Assembly: GCF_900114925.1 (NCBI RefSeq)
Contig: NZ_FOUR01000007.1
Location: 186,001-250,000 of the forward strand
Direction of reading: 5' to 3'
DNA: 64,000 bases
Source of the DNA: Marinobacter pelagius
GTDB lineage: Bacteria > Pseudomonadota > Gammaproteobacteria > Pseudomonadales > Oleiphilaceae
The notes under the pieces are model-generated. The model was not told where the DNA came from. It saw nothing but the letters and a program-made list of their open reading frames with translations, and made no database searches. How positions within the stretch are numbered: the first letter of the stretch is position 1; each line of letters opens with the position of its first letter. Positions 56,625-64,000 of the stretch are shown here, one piece after another. The position numbers and the translations under genes are program-made.

Positions 56625-57497
56625 TCAGCGGTCCTTGAGCTCCAGAGCCCGCTGATACAACTCGTTCTTGGAGCCACCGGTCAGTTCGGCAACGATCTTT
56701 GCCACTTTCTTTACCGGCAGCTCGGCCAGAAGCAATCCAAGGAGCTTGTCCACATCCAGCTGGGACCCCGCTTCAGCCCGGCCCGATGCCTCGGCGCCAC
56801 GCACAACCACCACGAATTCTCCCTTGCTGCCATGGGGGTCCGTCTGCAGCTCTGCCAGCACATCCTCCGCGGAACCACTGTAGAAAGTCTCGAAGGTTTT
56901 GGTCAGCTCACGCCCCAGCACCAGCTCGCGTTCGCCGCCCAGCACCGAGACGAGATCCGCCAGCGTGTCCAGTATCCGGTGGGGTGACTCGTAAAACACC
57001 AACGTCGCCGGCTCGCGCTTCAGAGCTTCCAGCGCCGACTTTCTGCCGGTGCGCTTTGCCGGCAGGAAACCGGCAAAAAGGAAACGGTCAGTGGGGAGAC
57101 CGGCCGCGCTCAGCGCAGTCACAAGAGCGCAGGGTCCAGGGATCGGGCTGACCCGGATTCCCGCAGCCCTCGCCTCCCGAACCACCACATATCCCGGATC
57201 GGAGATCAGCGGCGTACCGGCATCGGAGATCAACGCAAGATCCTTGCCCGCCAGCAACTCTTTAAGTACCCGATCGAACCGCTCGCGCTCGTTATGCTCG
57301 TGCAGAGCGATCATCGGCTTGCTAAGCCCCAGATGCTGCAGCAGTCGACCGCTATGACGGGTATCCTCAGCGGCAACAATCGCCACCGATGACAGCACCT
57401 TCTCTGCCCGCGGCGAAAGATCCCCAAGGTTGCCGATGGGCGTTGCCACAATATACAGGGTGCCCGGCCCGCTACCTGCCTGCCTTGTTTCTTTCAT
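56625..57497 (-). CDS. rsmI: 16S rRNA (cytidine-1402-2'-O) methyltransferase RsmI
   Basis: RsmI (290 aa) methylates the ribose of C1402 in 16S rRNA. The tetrapyrrole-methylase fold is marked by GTLYIVATPIGNLGDLS, AAEDTRHSGRLLQHL, LISDAGTPLISDPGYVVV and PTDRFLFAGFLPAKR in order. The ATG at 57497 gives the family length; 57509 is an equally possible start and the frame is open to 57629. It is divergent from lpoA and its stop lies about 20 bases before the rnpB promoter. Confidence 0.95.
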   Translation of the reverse strand: MKETRQAGSGPGTLYIVATPIGNLGDLSPRAEKVLSSVAIVAAEDTRHSGRLLQHLGLSKPMIALHEHNERERFDRVLKELLAGKDLALISDAGTPLISDPGYVVVREARAAGIRVSPIPGPCALVTALSAAGLPTDRFLFAGFLPAKRTGRKSALEALKREPATLVFYESPHRILDTLADLVSVLGGERELVLGRELTKTFETFYSGSAEDVLAELQTDPHGSKGEFVVVVRGAEASGRAEAGSQLDVDKLLGLLLAELPVKKVAKIVAELTGGSKNELYQRALELKDR

Positions 57498-57654
57498 GGC
57501 GTCTGCCATTTCTCTAGCCAATCTTTGCACCCTATGCCTGTTTTGGAGTCGGACCATGACAGCGTGGTCATGTGAATTGCCCCCGGAGCTGTTAAACTTG
57601 CCACCGTTAATGCGGCGTCTCAAGCCCAATCATCCGGAGTGAGCCAAGCTTGTC

Positions 57655-59544
57655 ATGATCAAGAAGTCTATCAATCAGTCTGTTCCGGCCAGTTTTCTGG
57701 CGGCGTTCCTGCTGTTGTCCGGGTGCGCCAGCGTCAACCTGGACTCCCACGTTGCCCAGACCCCCAACGAAGCCCTCGAGCTTGCCGCCGGCGAAGATAA
57801 CCGGACAACGGCGCAGCAGTACCTGCTGAGGATTGCCAGTCGCTTCCAGGATGAGGGCAACCATGAAGACGCACGCACCATACTGGAAAGCAACCAGCTG
57901 GACCAGATGGCACCGGGACTGGAAGGCGAGAAGCGCCTGCTGGCAATGACCAGCGCCACAGCCCTCGAAGACAGTGACTGGGCAGACTCCATCACCGCAG
58001 GACTCACTCCGGACGCATTCATTGAGTACGCCCCGGATCAGATGGCCCGCGCGGCAGACCTTCAGGCCCGGACCTACGAACTTGCCGGCGACCGCGTGGG
58101 CGCGGCAATGACACTGATGCTGCTGGCGCAGACCGACCCCGAGGCGGACGTACAACAGCTGCACGATCGAATCTGGCAACTGCTCCAGACTTTGTCAGAG
58201 CAGGAACTGGCCGATGCCAGCGCAAAGGCAATTGGCTACGAGAACCAGGGCTGGCTGGAACTTGCCGCCCTGGTCCGCGAGCCAGGCGTCAGCCTCGATG
58301 AGCAAGGCCGCGTCGTTCGTCGCTGGCAGAACAACTGGCCGGGGCACCCTGCGGCCCAGGTTCCGCCATCGGAACTGCAGCTGATTGCCACGCTGGCGAC
58401 CAGCCGGCCGGAAAAGATTGCCCTGGCTCTGCCGCTCGAGGGACCCTTTGCCAGCGCCGGGAAAGCAATCCGGGATGGTTTCCTCTCTGCCTACTACCTG
58501 GACGAGTCCGCAGACCGTAGCAAGACCGACATTCGCGTCATCAATACTTCCGGTGAGGACTTCGCCGAGCTGTACAACGAGCTTTCGTCCAGCAACTTTG
58601 ACCTGATCGTCGGTCCCCTTGAGAAAGAAGCGCTTGCAGAACTTGCCGCCATGAACACGTTGCCGGTTCCGGCGCTGGGCCTGAACTATCTCCCCGAGGG
58701 CTCCGCGCCACCGGACGGCCTGTACCAGTATGGCCTCTCCGCAGAGGACGAGGCCCGGCAGATTGCCGATCGCCTGGTCGATGAGGATCTTGACCACGTA
58801 CTGGTCCTGATTCCACAAGGCGAGTGGGGCGACCGGGTGGAGCGCGCACTGCTTAACCGCCTCCAGGAGCGTAATGGCGTCGCCCTTGATATCGAACGGT
58901 TCTTCCCGGAAGACAACCTGCGCACGGTAACGGCCGACCTGCTTGGTATCACCGTTTCCCGCAACCGGGCTATTCAGGTTGAGCGCACTATCGGCATCGA
59001 CGTGGAATTCGAAGCACGCCGGCGCCAGGATGCGGATGCCATCGTAATGGTGGCTGAGCCCACCATCGCCCGCCAGTTCAAGCCGCTGTTTGCCTTCTAC
59101 TTCGGCGGCGACCTGCCGGTGTACTCGCCTTCGATTGTATATGGCGGCACCCCGAATCCCTCCCGGGATCGCGACCTGAATGATGTTATTTTCACCGACA
59201 TCCCCTGGGTACTGGGTGAGAATAACGAGCTCCGGGACCAGGCCCGTGAACACCTGAAGGGCACCCAGGGCCAGCTTGGCCGCCTGTTTGCCATGGGCGC
59301 GGACGCCTGGCAGCTGAGCAAACGCCTGCCCCTGCTGCGCCAGCTCGATTCTGCCTCGATTGACGGCCAGACCGGTGTTCTGACCATGACCCGCCAGGGC
59401 AGTATTCACCGAAGCCAGCTCTGGGCCCGGTTCAGCAACGGTTCACCGGAACTGCTGCCTGAGCTGCAGCCTTCTTCGGAAGATGAACAGGCACCGCCCC
59501 GTAACTCTGACGGCGAGGACGCGCGTCAACCCGGGACAATCTGA
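57655..59544 (+). CDS. lpoA: Penicillin-binding protein activator LpoA
   Basis: A 629-residue outer-membrane lipoprotein of the LpoA/LppC family that activates PBP1a. The signal peptide ends in a lipobox LLLSGC with acylated C24. The N-terminal half is helical TPR-like (about 35-250), and the C-terminal half, from KIALALPLEGPFASAGKAIRDG, is a periplasmic-binding-protein-like domain. The following yraN and diaA-like genes match the usual gammaproteobacterial order. Confidence 0.93.
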   Translation: MIKKSINQSVPASFLAAFLLLSGCASVNLDSHVAQTPNEALELAAGEDNRTTAQQYLLRIASRFQDEGNHEDARTILESNQLDQMAPGLEGEKRLLAMTSATALEDSDWADSITAGLTPDAFIEYAPDQMARAADLQARTYELAGDRVGAAMTLMLLAQTDPEADVQQLHDRIWQLLQTLSEQELADASAKAIGYENQGWLELAALVREPGVSLDEQGRVVRRWQNNWPGHPAAQVPPSELQLIATLATSRPEKIALALPLEGPFASAGKAIRDGFLSAYYLDESADRSKTDIRVINTSGEDFAELYNELSSSNFDLIVGPLEKEALAELAAMNTLPVPALGLNYLPEGSAPPDGLYQYGLSAEDEARQIADRLVDEDLDHVLVLIPQGEWGDRVERALLNRLQERNGVALDIERFFPEDNLRTVTADLLGITVSRNRAIQVERTIGIDVEFEARRRQDADAIVMVAEPTIARQFKPLFAFYFGGDLPVYSPSIVYGGTPNPSRDRDLNDVIFTDIPWVLGENNELRDQAREHLKGTQGQLGRLFAMGADAWQLSKRLPLLRQLDSASIDGQTGVLTMTRQGSIHRSQLWARFSNGSPELLPELQPSSEDEQAPPRNSDGEDARQPGTI

Positions 59545-59563
59545 ACCAGGGAAGACCTTAGCC

Positions 59564-59929
59564 ATGGATGGCAAACGAGAACTGGGAAACCACTACGAGG
59601 GTGTCGCCGCACGGTATCTGCAAAGCCGTGGTGTCACCATCATCGAGAGGAATGTCTACAACCGCGGCGGAGAAATCGACCTGATCGGCCGGGACGGTGA
59701 CACCCTGGTGTTTTTCGAAGTCCGCTTCCGCGGCGAAGGCAGCCTGACCGATCCGGCCGGCTCAATCACCTATGGCAAACAACGCAAGCTGCTCAGGGCG
59801 GTTTCCTTCTATCTGCACCGACACGGCTTATGGAACGCCTGCAGCAGGATTGATGTAATCGGCATTGTACCGGGGACCACCAGCAAATACCGGGTACAAT
59901 GGATCAGGAACGCCATCCAGGCAGAGTAA
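59564..59929 (+). CDS. yraN: YraN/UPF0102 family nuclease-like protein
   Basis: A 121-residue UPF0102 protein with a restriction-endonuclease-like fold. The core GGEIDLIGRDGDTLVFFEVRFR keeps the E-x-D and E-x-R/K catalytic pattern, and ARYLQSRGVTIIERN and ITYGKQRKLLRAV are typical. It may act in DNA processing, but its role is not established. The ATG at 59564 is chosen by homology, 19 bases after lpoA; an in-frame ATG at 59483 lies inside lpoA. The diaA-like gene begins 8 bases downstream. Confidence 0.92.
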   Translation: MDGKRELGNHYEGVAARYLQSRGVTIIERNVYNRGGEIDLIGRDGDTLVFFEVRFRGEGSLTDPAGSITYGKQRKLLRAVSFYLHRHGLWNACSRIDVIGIVPGTTSKYRVQWIRNAIQAE

Positions 59930-59937
59930 GAAACACA

Positions 59938-60528
59938 ATGGACACAACTGAACAGCAAATCAGCCAGTGGTTCGCCACCCACATGGAACATACGGCCCAG
60001 GCGGCAACCACGGTGGCACCCCAGATCGAGCCGGCTGCTGACGCGTTTGTCAGCACCCTCCTGCAAGATGGCAAACTGATTACCTGCGCCAACGGCAATG
60101 CCAATATCCTGGCCCAGTATTTCTGCACCGCCCTGCTGAACCGCCTGGAACAGGACCGGCCGGCATTGCCCGCGATCAACCTCGGAGCGGATGCGACCAC
60201 CTACTCTGCTATTTGCCGTGACAATCGCTTCAATGACACCTTTTCTCGACAGGTGCGCGCCATCGGCAAACCCGGTGACCTTCTGTTCGTGGTGGTGGAT
60301 GACGGCCACAAGGCTAACCTGATCCAGGCGATACAGGCTGCCCACGACCGGGAAATGCAGGTCGTAGTGCTCAGTGCCCGGGAAAAATCCGACATCACGT
60401 CCCTGCTTCACCCGGAAGACCACGAGATCGCCCTGAACAACCTCGATCCGGCAGACGCAACGCCATTGCTACTGATGATAATCAACACGCTATGCCGTCT
60501 GGTGGACGCCAAGCTGTTCGGAGGATAA
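59938..60528 (+). CDS. SIS-domain phosphosugar-binding protein, DiaA-like
   Basis: A 196-residue single SIS-domain protein. The usual G-N-G-x-S phosphosugar loop here reads CANGNANILAQYF (residues about 43-55), so the second glycine and serine are changed; likewise the S-x-S-G loop reads VVVDDGHKANL. It occupies the place of diaA after lpoA-yraN, and DiaA promotes DnaA assembly at the origin without sugar catalysis. Loss of loop residues fits a structural rather than isomerase role. GmhA-like enzymes are the alternative but less likely. Confidence 0.87.
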   Translation: MDTTEQQISQWFATHMEHTAQAATTVAPQIEPAADAFVSTLLQDGKLITCANGNANILAQYFCTALLNRLEQDRPALPAINLGADATTYSAICRDNRFNDTFSRQVRAIGKPGDLLFVVVDDGHKANLIQAIQAAHDREMQVVVLSAREKSDITSLLHPEDHEIALNNLDPADATPLLLMIINTLCRLVDAKLFGG

Positions 60529-60554
60529 AAAAAGCCAGCTTGCGCTGGCTTTTT
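60529..60554. terminator. Bidirectional terminator between the diaA-like gene and sspB
   Basis: A perfect 11-base stem (60529-60539 with 60544-60554) with a TTGC loop and flanking A and T runs ends both convergent units. Confidence 0.92.
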
Positions 60555-60576
60555 CGGATAGAGCGGAAGAGTGGTT

Positions 60577-61011
60577 TTACTTCACCACTTTCAGGGTTGG
60601 CCTGCCCGAAGGCCGATCGTCCGGGCCGCCTTGTGAACGCCCGTCATCCTTGTCACCGGGGCCGTCCGGATCCGGGGTGCCCGGCTCACTTCCGAACACC
60701 ATACCCTCGCCATTTTCCTTGGCATAGATAGCCATCACTGCCTGAAGCGGAATAAATACCTGCATGGGAACGCCGCCGAAGCGGGCACTGAACTCCAGTG
60801 CGCCATTACCGATAACCAGGCCCCGAACTGCTCCGGGGCTGATATTCAGCACAATCTGGCCATTGGCCACATGCTCTGTCGGCACCTGGACTCCCTGAAC
60901 ACCCGCGTCCACGACAATATAGGGCGTACAGTCATTGTCCAGAATCCATTCGTTAAAGGCCCGCACCAGGTACGGCCGACTGGATGTCATGGCGATCTTG
61001 TTGTCAGGCAC
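60577..61011 (-). CDS. sspB: ClpXP protease specificity-enhancing factor SspB
   Basis: SspB (144 aa) delivers ssrA-tagged proteins to ClpXP. The folded domain spans residues about 10-108 (SSRPYLVRAFNEWILDND, GQIVLNISPGAV, SARFGGVPMQVFIPLQAV); a flexible acidic and Gly-rich linker follows, ending in the ClpX-binding tail RPTLKVVK, very like the E. coli tail. The start is uncertain: a GTG at 61011 with a GAGTAGG-like site, or the ATG at 60990. It lies 37 bases downstream of sspA. Confidence 0.95.
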   Translation of the reverse strand: MPDNKIAMTSSRPYLVRAFNEWILDNDCTPYIVVDAGVQGVQVPTEHVANGQIVLNISPGAVRGLVIGNGALEFSARFGGVPMQVFIPLQAVMAIYAKENGEGMVFGSEPGTPDPDGPGDKDDGRSQGGPDDRPSGRPTLKVVK

Positions 61012-61048
61012 TACCTACTCCTGCCCCGTTAACCGGGTTTGCCGAAAA

Positions 61049-61678
61049 TCAGCTGCGAATATCTTCTTCCAGATCAGACAGGCTTGCCTTGAAGCCTTCA
61101 CGGGCGAAGATGCTGTCCATGTATTTCTGGATCGGTTTCGCCTGCTTCTCATTCAGCTCGATACCCAGCGCCGGCAGACGCCAGAGAATCGGAGCAATAC
61201 AGCAATCGACGATGGTGAACTCCTCGGAGAGGAAAAACGGCATTTCGCCGAACAGCGGCGCGGTTGCCAGCAAGCTCTCACGCAGTTCCTTACGGGCAAC
61301 CTCGGATGCCTTGGCATTGGGCTGAGCCAGGATCTGGTCCACCAGGCCACACCAGTCTTTCTGGATCCGATGGATCATCAGACGACTATTGGCCCGCGCT
61401 ACCGGATAGACCGGCAGTAAAGGCGGGTGCGGGAAGCGCTCGTCCAGGTACTCCATCATGATATTGGGCTCGTAGAGCACCAGGTCCCGATCCACCAGCG
61501 TCGGCAGGGCGTTGTACGGATTCAGGTCGGCCAGTTCCGCCGGCGGATTGTCCGGGTCCACATCCACTATATCAACGGTAACGCCCTTCTCTGCCAGGAC
61601 AATACGCACCCGGTGACTGTAATGACTGGCCGGATCAGAGAAAAACGTCATTGATGACCGCTTGGTCACAACGCCCAT
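61049..61678 (-). CDS. sspA: Stringent starvation protein A
   Basis: SspA (209 aa) is a glutathione-S-transferase-fold protein that binds RNA polymerase and is needed in stationary phase. The thioredoxin-like part has [23 protein letters not shown] in pieces and [18 protein letters not shown]; the helical part follows from [17 protein letters not shown]. It is the first gene of sspAB and sits downstream of petABC on the same strand, separated by a terminator, as in many gammaproteobacteria. Confidence 0.97.
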   Translation of the reverse strand: MGVVTKRSSMTFFSDPASHYSHRVRIVLAEKGVTVDIVDVDPDNPPAELADLNPYNALPTLVDRDLVLYEPNIMMEYLDERFPHPPLLPVYPVARANSRLMIHRIQKDWCGLVDQILAQPNAKASEVARKELRESLLATAPLFGEMPFFLSEEFTIVDCCIAPILWRLPALGIELNEKQAKPIQKYMDSIFAREGFKASLSDLEEDIRS

Positions 61679-61730
61679 AGAACTACCTCACGAGTAAACA
61701 AACCGAAATAACCCTGAAGAAACGCAAAAA

Positions 61731-61758
61731 TCCAGCGGGCCCCAAAGAGCCCGCTGGA
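61731..61758 (-). terminator. Terminator of the petABC operon
   Basis: On the minus strand a perfect 10-base stem (61749-61758 with 61731-61740) with an 8-base loop is followed by five T. It lies 30 bases past the petC stop. Confidence 0.9.
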
Positions 61759-61787
61759 ATTCAGGAAACGGGATTATACCCTATTTC

Positions 61788-62543
61788 TCAGTGTACGTCC
61801 TTCCAGTACTCACGATTGAGCAGATACGCGAAGACGAAGAAGATCGCCACGAAGATCAGCACGAAGATACCAAGGCGCTCACGCTCAACGCGCACCGGAT
61901 CCGCCATGTACGACATGAAGTTCGTCAGGTCGTACATAGCCTGGCTGAACTCGGCCTCACTCATGGAACCTTCACTCTCATACTGCGAGCACAGTTCACC
62001 GTTGTTGATGTTCCCGCTGAGCGGCTCAACAGAGGCTTCCACACCCACATTCGGCTGAACGGAACACAGACCCTGCAGGTCAACCATCACGTGCGGCATA
62101 CCCACGTTCGGGAAGACCACGTTGTTGACACCCAGCGGGCGGGTTTCATCCTTGTAGAAACCACGCAGGTATGAATAAACCCAAGACTCACCACGCAAGC
62201 GGGTCTCCAGCGTCAGGTCAGGTGGCGGTGCACCAAACCACTCTGCGGCCATGTCCTTGCTCATGGAGTTCTTCATCAGCTCACCAATCTTGGCACCGGT
62301 GAAGATCAGGTTTTCCTCGTAAAGGTCCACGGGAATCTCGAGATCGTCCGCCACTCGCTTGTAGCGGGCGTACTCCATGGAGTGGCAACCCATGCAGTAG
62401 TTGGTGAACAGGGCCACCCCCCGCTGCAGGGACTCCTTGTTGGTGTGGTCCGTCTCGATATGATCGAGCGGGATCGCGCCACCGGCTGCCAGCCCGAGAG
62501 CTGGCAGGACTGCGAAAACGAGACCAAAAATCAGCTTTCTCAT
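61788..62543 (-). CDS. petC: Cytochrome c1 of the bc1 complex
   Basis: A 251-residue cytochrome c1. A signal peptide (about 1-20) is followed by the haem-binding CMGCH at 50-54; GVNNVVFPNVGMPHVM contains the probable axial Met region, and a C-terminal membrane anchor (ERLGIFVLIFVAIFFVFAYLL) ends in a short cytoplasmic tail. It passes electrons from the Rieske protein to a soluble cytochrome c. Its start overlaps the petB stop by one base. Confidence 0.97.
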   Translation of the reverse strand: MRKLIFGLVFAVLPALGLAAGGAIPLDHIETDHTNKESLQRGVALFTNYCMGCHSMEYARYKRVADDLEIPVDLYEENLIFTGAKIGELMKNSMSKDMAAEWFGAPPPDLTLETRLRGESWVYSYLRGFYKDETRPLGVNNVVFPNVGMPHVMVDLQGLCSVQPNVGVEASVEPLSGNINNGELCSQYESEGSMSEAEFSQAMYDLTNFMSYMADPVRVERERLGIFVLIFVAIFFVFAYLLNREYWKDVH

Positions 62544-63775
62544 TATCCTGTCACCCTCTCTGGTACTGGCTTGGTTTTCTCCATGCGCGTATAGAACGGC
62601 ATCAGAATGAAGTACAGGAAGTACAGCACGGTCAGGATCTGCGCGACCATGGTGCGACCTTCTGTTGCCGGAACCAGGCCAAGGTAGCCCAGGATCACAA
62701 AGCTGATGGCAAAGATCACCAGGGCAATCTTGCTCAGCCAGCCCTTGTAACGGATGGAGCGGACCGGGCTGCGGTCAAGCCAGGGCAGTACGAACAGGAT
62801 CGCGATAGCGCCACCCATGACGACAACACCCCAGAACTTCGCCGGCAGACCGAACAGATCCACAGTCACCGCACGCAGCATCGCGTAGAACGGTGTGAAG
62901 TACCAGACCGGCGCAATATGCGCAGGTGTCTTGAGGGCGTTCGCCGGCTCGAAGTTCGGCTTCTCGAGGAACAGACCGCCCATTTCCGGGAAGAAAAACA
63001 CCACAATGAAGAAGATGAAGAAGAACACAGCCACGCCCAGCAGGTCGTGCACGGTGTAGTACGGGTGGAACGGAATGCCGTCTTTCGGGATGCCGTTCTC
63101 GTCCTTGTTCTTCTTGATATCGATACCGTCAGGGTTGTTGGAACCAACCTCGTGCAGCGCCAGGATATGCAGCACCACCAGGCCCAGCAGAACGATCGGC
63201 AGTGCCACCACGTGCAGGGCGAAGAAGCGGTTCAGGGTGATACCGGAGATCAGGTAGTCACCACGGATCCACAGGGACAGGTCTTCACCGATAACCGGAA
63301 TGGCACCGAACAGGTTAACGATAACCTGGGCACCCCAGTAGGACATCTGACCCCACGGCAGCAGATAGCCCATGAAGGCTTCGGCCATCAGCACCAGGTA
63401 GATCAGCATGCCGAAAATCCAGATCAGCTCACGGGGCTTCTGGTACGAGCCGTACATCAGGCCGCGGAACATATGGAGATACACCACCACGAAGAAGGCG
63501 GAGGCACCGGTAGAGTGCAGGTAACGGAGCAACCAGCCCCACTCCACATCACGCATGATGTACTCGACGGAGGCAAAGGCGCCCTCGGCAGAGGGGTTGT
63601 AGCTCATGGTCAGCCAGATACCGGTCACCAGCTGGTTGACCAGTACAAGCATGGCCAGGGAGCCAAAGAAGTACCACACGTTGAAGTTTTTCGGCGCGTA
63701 ATACTTGGCCAGGTGTTTGTTCCAGGCGTCAACGATCGGGAGACGGTCGTCTACCCACTGAATCAGTTTCTGCAT
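62543..63775 (-). CDS. petB: Cytochrome b of the bc1 complex
   Basis: A 410-residue cytochrome b with about eight membrane helices. Haem-ligand histidines are in the paired motifs (RYLHSTGASAFFVVVYLHMFRG and FFALHVVALPIVLLGLVVLHI, in parts), and the quinol-site PDWY-type segment reads PVWYFTPFYAMLRAV, a PVWY variant. The first part starts with a short cytoplasmic helix. It overlaps petC and petA by one base each, so the operon is translationally coupled. Confidence 0.97.
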   Translation of the reverse strand: MQKLIQWVDDRLPIVDAWNKHLAKYYAPKNFNVWYFFGSLAMLVLVNQLVTGIWLTMSYNPSAEGAFASVEYIMRDVEWGWLLRYLHSTGASAFFVVVYLHMFRGLMYGSYQKPRELIWIFGMLIYLVLMAEAFMGYLLPWGQMSYWGAQVIVNLFGAIPVIGEDLSLWIRGDYLISGITLNRFFALHVVALPIVLLGLVVLHILALHEVGSNNPDGIDIKKNKDENGIPKDGIPFHPYYTVHDLLGVAVFFFIFFIVVFFFPEMGGLFLEKPNFEPANALKTPAHIAPVWYFTPFYAMLRAVTVDLFGLPAKFWGVVVMGGAIAILFVLPWLDRSPVRSIRYKGWLSKIALVIFAISFVILGYLGLVPATEGRTMVAQILTVLYFLYFILMPFYTRMEKTKPVPERVTG

Positions 63776-64000
63776 TACGCTGCCTCCGGATCAAGACCAA
63801 TCGTGAGGGTCACATCGTCATCGAAACGATACGGCGGCACCTCAAGGTTCAGGGGAGCAGGCTGCGCATCATAAACCCGGCCAGCCAGGTCGTAGCGGGA
63901 GCCGTGACACGGACAGAAGAGACCACCGAGCCAGTTTTCGCCAAGATCCGCCGGGGCAATTTCAGGGCGGTAGGAAGGCACACACCCGAGGTGGGTGCAC
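63775..64000 (-). CDS. petA: Rieske iron-sulfur subunit of the bc1 complex, 3' part (partial)
   Basis: The C-terminal 74 or so residues of the Rieske protein; the 5' end is cut by the window edge. Both halves of the 2Fe-2S motif are visible: CTHLGC at the cut end and CPCHGSRYD downstream, giving the two cysteines and two histidines that bind the cluster. [18 protein letters not shown] completes the fold. The stop touches the petB start. Confidence 0.95.
   Translation of the reverse strand, partial: CTHLGCVPSYRPEIAPADLGENWLGGLFCPCHGSRYDLAGRVYDAQPAPLNLEVPPYRFDDDVTLTIGLDPEAA

Noticed and set aside
56200..56638. Several 100-170 codon frames on both strands over 56200-56990
   Set aside because: They lie within RNase P RNA, whose conserved core and P1 ends are clear, or run antisense into rsmI.

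Overview
The window reads as the chromosome of a free-living gammaproteobacterium with roughly 60 percent G+C. Gene order and protein character suggest a Marinobacter-like or Pseudomonas-related marine bacterium: a Pseudomonas-type dcw cluster ending ftsZ-lpxC-dciA-M23 peptidase-secA-argJ, an LpoA-YraN-DiaA block, and an sspAB-petABC block. The genus is an inference from gene content; no database was searched. Nearly every base is coding, genes are tightly packed, and I see no insertion sequence, prophage, CRISPR array or tRNA.

Layout. 1-6885 (+): aerobic phenylacetate catabolism, with the 3' part of paaK, then paaABCDE (phenylacetyl-CoA epoxidase) and paaZ (ring opening and aldehyde oxidation). 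7001-12254 (-): a complete LIV-type ABC importer whose LivF-like ATPase carries an N-terminal hemerythrin domain. 12665-13639 (+): the repressor paaX, divergent from the importer. 13686-19809 (-): a sodium symporter, an aromatic aminotransferase and a 1172-residue indolepyruvate/phenylpyruvate ferredoxin oxidoreductase, with a divergent Lrp-type regulator at 19968. Together these form a probable aromatic amino acid to aryl-acetyl-CoA route that feeds the Paa pathway directly. 20579-25467: DEAD-box helicase, folA, a pair of large palindromic repeats, thyA, lgt and a TauE permease. 25566-29551 (+): NRDE protein and the xseB-ispA-dxs isoprenoid operon. 29625-37115 (-): ribA, moaC, a Nudix/thiamine-synthase-like fusion, argJ, secA and an M23 peptidase. 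37347 (+): dciA.

37805-55922 (-): the division and cell wall cluster, transcribed mraZ-rsmH-ftsL-ftsI-murE-murF-mraY-murD-ftsW-murG-murC-ddl-ftsQ-ftsA-ftsZ, then lpxC. A mraZ promoter and a four-box MraZ operator lie at 55947-56018. 56226-56569 (-): RNase P RNA with its own promoter. 56625-60528: rsmI (-), then lpoA-yraN-diaA (+). 60577-64000 (-): sspB, sspA and the cytochrome bc1 operon petABC, with petA cut by the window edge.

The most notable points are the hemerythrin-ATPase fusion in the aromatic importer, FNR/ANR-like boxes in three control regions of the aromatic genes, the physical joining of an aryl-pyruvate oxidoreductase module to the Paa pathway, and two 110-base palindromes at 22653-22995 that share a core but have different, each perfectly paired, arms.
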